A DNA stretch of 11,903 nt from JAIPFM01 sp964494325 (GTDB lineage Bacteria > Planctomycetota > Phycisphaerae > Sedimentisphaerales > Anaerobacaceae), in the NCBI GenBank assembly GCA_964494325.1, contig CAZBTJ010000163.1, positions 1 to 11,903 on the forward strand, read 5' to 3'. The stretch's first letter is position 1, and the number at the start of each line of letters is the position of its first letter. The position numbers and the translations under genes are program-made. The notes under the pieces were generated by a model. That model made no database searches. It was given only the letters and a program-made list of their open reading frames with translations, and had not been told where the DNA came from. Below are positions 7,015 to 11,903 of this stretch, one piece after another.

Positions 7015-8177
7015 TGACTGCAAAAGCAAAATGGCCGGTGGTGCCACTTGGGGAAGTGCTTGTTCGCTCGAACGACTGGATTCAAATTGATCCAACTCAG
7101 GAATACAAGGAAGTGACAGTAAAACTATGGGGAAAAGGTGTAACATTGAGGCGTCTGGTATCGGGCTCTGAAATTGCAGGTAGTAGAAAACTTAGAGTAC
7201 GAATGAATCAATTCATACTCTCCCGCATTGACGCTCGCAACGGTGCATTTGGCCTGATTCCTGCAGAACTTGATGGAGCTGTGGTCAGTAACGACTTCCC
7301 TGTATTTGACTGTAATCCTAAAAGTATGAGTTTTGACTACCTGGGCTGGCTCAGCAAAACAGCCACATTTGTCGATGCTTGCAGGAAGGCCAGCGAAGGC
7401 ACGACCAACCGTGTACGTCTTAAGGAGGATCAGTTCTATAGTCTACCAATCCCCCTCCCACCCTTATTCGAGCAACGACGGATCGTGGCCAAAATCGAAC
7501 AGCTTGCCAATAAGATTGAAGAGGTCAAGAAACTCAGACATGATGTTGTAAATAATAACAAGGCAATGCTTCAGGCTACGTTCAGTCAGATTATCGATGG
7601 TGCGAAGCAACTGCCTATGTCAGAGGTTGCTCCTCTTACTCGACGCCCAGTACCTATAAATATTGAACAACAATACGCCGAGCTGGGTGTACGCTCATTT
7701 GGAAAAGGAACATTTCACAAGCCTACTCTACGTGGAAGTGAACTGACATGGCAGAAACTGTTTCAAATTCGCACTGGTGATATTGTCATCAGCAACATCA
7801 AGGCGTGGGAAGGCGCTGTTGCCACTGCTGGCCCAAGTGATGATAAACGTGTAGGTTCACACCGTTATCTGACTTGCTTACCTACTTCAGGCAAAGTGAC
7901 ATCTGTTTTTGTGTGTTTTTATTTGCTATCAAGACAAGGGCTTGCTGCAATAGGCCAAGCATCTCCGGGCAGTGCCGATCGTAACCGAACACTTGGACAA
8001 AAGTCGCTTCAGTCTATTATGGTATCTGTGCCTCCATACGATAAACAGCTTTGGTTTGATTCATTATACGGAAAGGTCGAGGAATTAATAAACCAACAGA
8101 CCAGGTCAACCACGGAACTCAATGCTCTGTTACCCTCCATACTCGACAAGGCCTTCAAGGGGGAATTACTAGAGTGA
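7014..8177 (+). CDS. hsdS: Type I specificity subunit (HsdS)
   Basis: HsdS recognises the split DNA target for both methylation and restriction. The 387-residue protein shows the expected duplicated plan: target recognition domain 1 (about 8-145), a central conserved helix (about 146-200, LPIPLPPLFEQRRIVAKIEQ onward), target recognition domain 2 (about 201-337), and a distal conserved helix (about 338-387, with VPP and ALLPSILDKAFKGELL). The distal PYDKQLWFDSL segment is diverged from the usual LPEQ motif but keeps the heptad-like helix and the terminal KAFKGEL. The gene looks complete. By eye it is more AT-rich than hsdM and the nuclease gene, as is common for specificity genes whose recognition domains are exchanged. 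The target site cannot be predicted from sequence alone. Confidence 0.94.
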   Translation: MTAKAKWPVVPLGEVLVRSNDWIQIDPTQEYKEVTVKLWGKGVTLRRLVSGSEIAGSRKLRVRMNQFILSRIDARNGAFGLIPAELDGAVVSNDFPVFDCNPKSMSFDYLGWLSKTATFVDACRKASEGTTNRVRLKEDQFYSLPIPLPPLFEQRRIVAKIEQLANKIEEVKKLRHDVVNNNKAMLQATFSQIIDGAKQLPMSEVAPLTRRPVPINIEQQYAELGVRSFGKGTFHKPTLRGSELTWQKLFQIRTGDIVISNIKAWEGAVATAGPSDDKRVGSHRYLTCLPTSGKVTSVFVCFYLLSRQGLAAIGQASPGSADRNRTLGQKSLQSIMVSVPPYDKQLWFDSLYGKVEELINQQTRSTTELNALLPSILDKAFKGELLE

Positions 8178-8236
8178 ACCAACGGATTATTATTTTGACA
8201 AAAGACTAACAAGCATGAAGTCTCGGAGGGACACCA

Positions 8237-8476
8237 ATGCCAAAAAAGCTGTTTGAATTTGAGCTCTACAGAGTCAATCTCGTTCAGAATCCTCCGATGC
8301 TCTTTGAAGATATGAACAAGCCAGTTAAATTGGACCAAGATATTGCCAGTATTCTCAAGCATGCTGCACAGCCCACCTTTAAGTCAGCGGGCCACGGCTC
8401 CAAGAATGATTTTGAAAGAAAAATTAAAAGAGGTCATTCCGTAATTCGTAACAGTTTTTCGGTATGTACTTACTAG
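8237..8476 (+). CDS. Unrecognised 79-residue protein, possibly a truncated operon-tail gene
   Basis: A frame of 79 codons begins at an ATG preceded by GGAGGG (8225-8230) at good spacing, 59 bases after hsdS and on the same strand. The first 50 or so residues look like a natural protein start (MPKKLFEFELYRVNL, then a helix with LDQDIASILKHA). The last part (about 60-79, KIKRGHSVIRNSF...) is basic and less protein-like. It ends shortly before structured repeat copy B. The simplest reading is the 5' end of a longer gene cut off by rearrangement at the island boundary; a genuine small protein is the alternative. I do not recognise a family. Confidence 0.5.
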   Translation: MPKKLFEFELYRVNLVQNPPMLFEDMNKPVKLDQDIASILKHAAQPTFKSAGHGSKNDFERKIKRGHSVIRNSFSVCTY

Positions 8477-8544
8477 GGGGTCGGTTTGTTTGTTGATATG
8501 TCACGCCATTTGAGGCAATCCATTCGAAAAGGCAATGCCAACTC

Positions 8545-8725
8545 AAACAAAACTTTCCACCCAAATAACGTCCAAATGAAAAGGCCCTATTCAATAGCAG
8601 TCCAAGCCGTCATCCAAGAACCAGGAGGTCACTATGGTCAAGCTCGCTTGAAGAGCAGTGACCGACGCAGGACGATCTGCTTTTAGCAGAGGCACGCGTA
8701 GCGTGCATTGACGGCGATCTTACGC
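8545..8725 (-). repeat. Structured repeat, copy B (inverted partner of copy A)
   Basis: Read on the minus strand, this stretch matches copy A in order. A closing stem pairs GCCGTCA (8606-8612) with TGACGGC (8709-8715). Hairpin 1 is GCACGC/GCGTGC (8692-8697, 8701-8706). Hairpin 2 is TCTGCT/AGCAGA (8676-8681, 8685-8690). Hairpin 3 is GGTCACT/AGTGACC (8627-8633, 8657-8663), extended by TCAAGC/GCTTGA (8638-8643, 8646-8651). Stem sequences in hairpins 2 and 3 differ from copy A, yet hairpin 2 stays fully paired and hairpin 3 nearly so (one mismatch in A). No open frame of its own is seen. Confidence 0.75.
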
Positions 8726-8977
8726 AAAATCAAAACGTCACGATTCCGCAGCTGCCTTCCAGTTCTTCCAGTGAAATTCGTTTTTAGGTTTTGCTTGTTA
8801 GTTCTTAGTGGCTTAATGACTTAGTGGTACAATGTGTTTAGAGGAGGTCTTATAAAGGGTACAGGTTGTGATCTGTGACATTGTTTAGGATGAATTAAAG
8901 GAGTGGAGAACTGCCAGGGTTCAGGGCGATAAAGTCCTTGTCGGTATTTTGTACACAATTAATAAGGAGTTGGACTT
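8726..8977. other. Gene-free spacer with tandem octamers
   Basis: No gene is seen. Three tandem octamers CTTAGTGG / CTTAATGA / CTTAGTGG occupy 8804-8827, preceded by TAGTTCTTA (8800-8808), the inverse of the AGAACTA words beside copy A. The final bases carry the ribosome binding site AAGGAG (8964-8969) of the transposase relic. Confidence 0.5.
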
Positions 8978-9216
8978 ATGGCACGTATGGCAAGAATCAA
9001 GGTGGGTGGTGAGACTGCTGCGTATCATGTGTATGGCCGTATCGCGAGTTTTAAGGGGTAGATGGTCTAGTGATTGGCAGTAAAGGATTCATTCGTGAGC
9101 ACCTTACTCGTCTGCGTGATCAAGGTTTTTATACTCACCGCAAGCATCCGATTGTCCAATTGGAGAGCATCCATCTGTCACTCCGAGAGCAACGCTGTAC
9201 TGCAGTGGATTTTTAG
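8978..9216 (+). pseudogene. IS200-like (Y1/RAYT-type) transposase relic with internal deletion
   Basis: An ATG preceded by AAGGAG (8964-8969) opens MARMARIKVGGETAAYHVYG and runs 27 codons to a TAG at 9059-9061. This is the characteristic start of Y1/IS200-like, REP-associated tyrosine transposases (MAR.ARIK...YHV..R). In a different frame from about 9058, the sequence continues GLVIGSKGFIREHLTRLRDQ...RKHPI...SLREQR and stops at 9214-9216, which resembles the C-terminal part of the same family. The catalytic core (HUH motif and the tyrosine) is missing, so a large internal deletion with a frame change has joined the two ends. It cannot be active. Family assignment rests on recognising both ends and is fairly but not fully secure. 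Confidence 0.7.
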
Positions 9217-9447
9217 CGGTAAAGATAGCCTGAGTTTCTTCAGTTTCATACGACGCATTTATTCTCCCCAGATGACGTCTAATTCGACAGTCCATTCTTG
9301 AGACATTATCATCGTGCGCGTCGATCGATTAGCTGATATGTTCCTCATTTTGCAGTGATGTTACGAATTGTGGTTTATCTCAACACACTGGATGCGCATT
9401 TTGCGAAAGTCATTTTCCATAAATCTTTATTAGTCAGTGTCCCTTAA

Positions 9448-9609
9448 AAATCCCTCACCAGCTACCTTGTCTGGCTCCGAGTCGCCCACTTCGGTGGCCA
9501 CTTCACCACCGAACAATACCTACACGAACAGCAACTGGTACGCGACCTCATCGATTACGAAGTCAAAGAAAACAACAAAACGCACTTGAATGACTTCCAA
9601 ACAGAATAG
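9448..9609 (+). pseudogene. Orphan coding fragment, unrecognised
   Basis: Fifty-three codons run open from a TAA (9445-9447) to TAG (9607-9609) with no start codon near the front. The translation (SYLVWLRVAHFGGHF...EQQLVRDLIDYEV) has natural amino-acid composition and many C-ending codons, unlike the AT-rich, stop-ridden DNA on its left. It is probably the 3' end of a lost gene. I do not recognise the family. It lies 28 bases from the fucosidase stop, on the opposite strand. Confidence 0.45.
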
Positions 9610-9637
9610 AACTGCTTGGAAGCCATGCGACAATAAT

Positions 9638-11089
9638 CTACTCCATGTCCCCTACGACCTGGAAGGTACTGATTAGCGGACAGGCCAGGGCCTGTCTGAT
9701 TTTCAGACGAACTCCATCGGTGGCCGGGAATTGAACGTCGGCGGCAGACGCTCTGCCTTCAAGAATAATACGCTTGTAACCGATCTTCTTGCCGGAAAAC
9801 ACCTCAACCCACTTGCCGTCAACACGGCACTCAATGGTGTATCCATCCACACGTTGCCCCAGAGGAATATATTCCTGCACAATAAATCCGTCAATCTCCT
9901 GGACCGATCCTAAGTCGATCTCAATGGTGGCATCCTTGACACCATCATCTGTGGCATAGTAGGTTTCGTACTTGCCGTCTATCACTTTTTTAGGCGAGAA
10001 TCTTCGGGCCGTTCCACGGACACTGTCAGATGTCACTTTAACCTGCCTGGCACGAGCCAGATCATTGGCATGGAGTTTAGTCACCCACGCTTTGAATTCC
10101 GTCAGCCGCACGACCGTATCTTCGTCTATAAGGCCATCATCATTAGGTGACACATTCATAAGCGGTGTCACACCATACCCAACGGAGGTGAGATAGTAAT
10201 TCTGTATATGATTTAAGGCAAGAACTGGTTTTTTGTTGTGAAACCAGTTGCCCTGCAAAATAAGAGATGGTTCTGATGGATACCAGCGTAATACACCGTC
10301 TATTTCTTTTCGGTAGTCCTGGTCCGGTTTAAGTCCCCCGTGACTACCCGGCCATGCCAGACAACGGTCAGGCAGATATTTCGCCATGGTTCCTGATTCG
10401 TAGACCACCGCATTCGGTTGTGTGTCACGGATAAGGTCTGTTATTTTCTCGTAATCAAGTTTTAGTTTATCTGCCTTATAACCATCGAACCAATATTCAT
10501 TCACAGGACCGTACTTCGTACTGAGTTCCTTGAGTTGGTCGTAGTAATACTCGCCATAATTGGCATGCTTATCAGATCCGGCATGTTCGAAGTGTTTATC
10601 AATGATAGAGACATAGATACCAAAATAAACGCCGCCTTTGCGACATGCCTCAATCAGTTCTCCGACGATGTCACCTTTGCCATCTTTCCATAACGATGAC
10701 TTGACGCAATGGTCCGTGGTATCCGTCTGCCAATTACAAAAACCATCATGGTGCTTCGTTGTCAGCACAATCCCCTTGAATCCACCGGCTTTGGCAGCAT
10801 CGACCCATTGTTTGGCATCAAACTTGGCAGGCAAGAATTTATTGGGATCTTCCTGACCATAACCCATGTGATCCGAGTTGGAATAGAACGTCTTCATGCC
10901 AAAATGGGCAAACATAATATACTCAGCCTGATGCCAATTCAATTGAGCTTGATTGGGAATGGGCAAAAACGGTGCGGGCTTCGTCACATTGCCTGTCCCA
11001 CTAAAAAGGCTCGCACATCCCGCACAGCTCATTGTCACGGCCAACAAGAACAATATGGACATCTTTAGTGGTGATCGAGTGGACATCAT
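9638..11089 (-). CDS. Alpha-L-fucosidase, GH29, lipoprotein with C-terminal F5/8-type domain
   Basis: This predicted secreted lipoprotein hydrolyses terminal alpha-L-fucose from glycans. The N-terminus (about 1-25) has a basic start, a hydrophobic stretch SILFLLAVTM and cysteines at 22 and 25 in a lipobox-like setting, so export and lipid anchoring are likely. The GH29 barrel (about 45-340) shows FAHFGMKTFY, TTKHHDGFCNW (110-120), EYWFDGY with the probable nucleophile Asp202, and MNVSPNDDG (311-319). The C-terminal part (about 345-483) has the look of a discoidin/F5/8 type C carbohydrate-binding domain (VIDGKYETYYAT, IEIDLGSVQEIDGF), an arrangement common in the alpha-1,3/4-fucosidase subgroup. 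The start has GGAGA seven bases upstream; two ATGs are adjacent, and the choice changes one residue. The gene stands alone with no sugar-utilisation neighbours in view. Confidence 0.93.
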   Translation of the reverse strand: MMSTRSPLKMSILFLLAVTMSCAGCASLFSGTGNVTKPAPFLPIPNQAQLNWHQAEYIMFAHFGMKTFYSNSDHMGYGQEDPNKFLPAKFDAKQWVDAAKAGGFKGIVLTTKHHDGFCNWQTDTTDHCVKSSLWKDGKGDIVGELIEACRKGGVYFGIYVSIIDKHFEHAGSDKHANYGEYYYDQLKELSTKYGPVNEYWFDGYKADKLKLDYEKITDLIRDTQPNAVVYESGTMAKYLPDRCLAWPGSHGGLKPDQDYRKEIDGVLRWYPSEPSLILQGNWFHNKKPVLALNHIQNYYLTSVGYGVTPLMNVSPNDDGLIDEDTVVRLTEFKAWVTKLHANDLARARQVKVTSDSVRGTARRFSPKKVIDGKYETYYATDDGVKDATIEIDLGSVQEIDGFIVQEYIPLGQRVDGYTIECRVDGKWVEVFSGKKIGYKRIILEGRASAADVQFPATDGVRLKIRQALACPLISTFQVVGDME

Positions 11090-11112
11090 ATAATTTCTCC
11101 ATATAATTAAAG

Positions 11113-11142
11113 TTAATATCCTATTGAGGTAGTATCCTACAA
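11113..11142 (-). promoter_or_regulatory. Weak candidate promoter for the fucosidase gene
   Basis: On the minus strand, TTGTAG (11137-11142) and TATTAA (11113-11118) are 18 bases apart and lie shortly upstream of the fucosidase start. A direct repeat TATCCTA on the plus strand (11117-11123 and 11133-11139, 16 apart) overlaps them and could be an operator. Matches to consensus are modest. Confidence 0.25.
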
Positions 11143-11491
11143 ATCATTGAGTTAGTAAATAGTGTACTGTAGTTTTGTGAGGGATTAGATTGTTGTGGGA
11201 GTTGAGGTGTGGTGCCGATTGTCGGTGCCATTCGGGTCAGACCTGTCTTTATTACTTTAGAGACTTTCCACAGGCAATTTCCTAAAACATGAAGCAAGCG
11301 GATCCTCTGGGGATGCCCGGCGTGCGTTCGAATAGCAGAAAGGCGATCGATACGACGGGAGCCAATTAGGGAAAGACTAGGGTCTTAAAACTTAATTGTC
11401 CGTGTAGTCCACGTATCAATAGTCAATAATTAGTAGAGAATAGGGGTTGGGGTTTAATTCTTGCATTTTATCGATATATTGTGCGCAGCTT

Positions 11492-11552
11492 TGCGAGGGC
11501 GGACGAGTCATTAACAATGGAAGATTGCCACGTTGTGCCTCCTCGCAATGAC
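11492..11552. repeat. Candidate dispersed repeat with TGCGAGG/CCTCGCA stem
   Basis: TGCGAGG (11492-11498) pairs with CCTCGCA (11541-11547), and GTCATT (11506-11511) is the inverse of AATGAC (11547-11552). On the minus strand the right arm reads GTCATTGCGAGGAGGCACAA, which resembles a dispersed intergenic repeat motif (CATTGCGAGGAG...) that I have seen in many environmental bacterial genomes. Whether it recurs in this genome cannot be judged from one window. Confidence 0.4.
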
Positions 11553-11785
11553 GACCTGTTTTAAGGCAGAGCCATTGCTTAACGTCTTACTTTCCTACCT
11601 TCTTACTTTCTCTTTCTTTTCACTTGCCGCTTACCCCTTACCGGGAGCGTAGCGAGTACCCCCTGGTGCAGAGTCTCTGATGCTTTCGGCCTTCAGATCT
11701 TTGTTTCATACTAACTGGACTTGACAGAGCGTTAATAGGCGATTATAAGATATTTGGAAAGGTCATGTTGTTTTCGGGGGGGGCA

Positions 11786-11801
11786 CCGGGTCAGTCCCCG
11801 G
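11786..11801. repeat. Short GC hairpin beside a G-run
   Basis: CCGGG (11786-11790) and CCCGG (11797-11801) enclose a 6-base loop, directly after a run of G residues. No T-tract follows, so it is not a standard terminator. It could be part of a decayed mobile-element end. Confidence 0.35.
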
Positions 11802-11903
11802 ATGGCACTAACTTAAGCATGTTTGTCATCCCTTTTCTTTGTCGCGAACTTTGTCGATAGGAGGCCGGAGGCCGCAAATGCAGGCTCCTTTGTCGTCGTT
11901 TCG

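Larger units (their letters stand above)
11143..11903. other. Right edge, gene-free, with hairpins and repeat-like tracts
   Basis: No coding region is convincing on either strand. The stretch holds an inverted repeat near 11492-11547, a GCGTAGC mini-hairpin (11647-11653), a pyrimidine-rich tract around 11580-11640, a G-run followed by a CCGGG/CCCGG hairpin (11786-11801), and a 12-base element at 11225-11236 that recurs inverted at 11797-11808 with one difference. Confidence 0.5.

Noticed and set aside
6223..7146. 307-codon minus-strand frame opposite the DUF1016 gene
   Set aside because: It lies antisense to a gene with recognisable catalytic residues and shows no domain of its own.
7014..8177. 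Phase-variable specificity system by inversion within hsdS
   Set aside because: Only one hsdS is present, with no partial second copy and no inverted repeats inside it. The inverted elements lie outside the operon.
9074..9301. 75-codon plus-strand frame overlapping the transposase relic
   Set aside because: It is a different frame from both recognisable transposase halves, has no ribosome binding site and no family resemblance.

Overview
The window is bacterial: Shine-Dalgarno sequences of the GGAGG type precede the starts, and the genes are compact and uninterrupted. It looks like an accessory region of an environmental bacterium. The repeat-rich intergenic DNA, a lipoprotein alpha-L-fucosidase, a CGGC-domain protein and a decayed IS200-like transposase would suit a planctomycete-like or other PVC/sediment bacterium. 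That placement is an impression; no marker gene is present to confirm it.

Layout. At 260-697 (minus) is a small cysteine-rich CGGC-domain protein. From about 700 to 1925 there is no gene, only short word-like repeats and one copy (A, 1181-1360) of a structured repeat. From 1926 to 8177 (plus) lies a tightly packed defence operon: hsdR, hsdM, a DUF1016/YhcG-type PD-(D/E)XK nuclease, and hsdS. Both downstream junctions overlap (ATGA at hsdM/nuclease, TAATG at nuclease/hsdS). A 79-codon reading frame with its own good ribosome binding site follows at 8237-8476. A second copy (B, 8545-8725) of the structured repeat follows in the opposite orientation, so the operon is bracketed by inverted copies. 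Beyond it are an internally deleted Y1/IS200-like (RAYT-type) transposase relic (8978-9216), an unrecognised coding fragment (9448-9609), and on the minus strand a GH29 alpha-L-fucosidase lipoprotein with a C-terminal F5/8-type (CBM32-like) domain (9638-11089). The last 800 bases hold no gene, only hairpins and repeat-like tracts.

How the genes work together. HsdM and HsdS would form the modification methyltransferase, and HsdR adds the translocase and nuclease that cut unmodified DNA. The embedded DUF1016 nuclease is translationally coupled to hsdM and hsdS and is probably part of, or an addition to, the restriction function. The fucosidase is a separate carbohydrate-scavenging gene.

Most interesting signals: the inverted pair of about 180-bp elements around the restriction island. 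Each can fold into a closing stem plus three hairpins, and several stems differ in sequence between the copies while staying paired. Next are the in-frame palindromic tandem repeat inside the DUF1016 gene, and the transposase relic beside copy B, which might be related to the element's past mobility.
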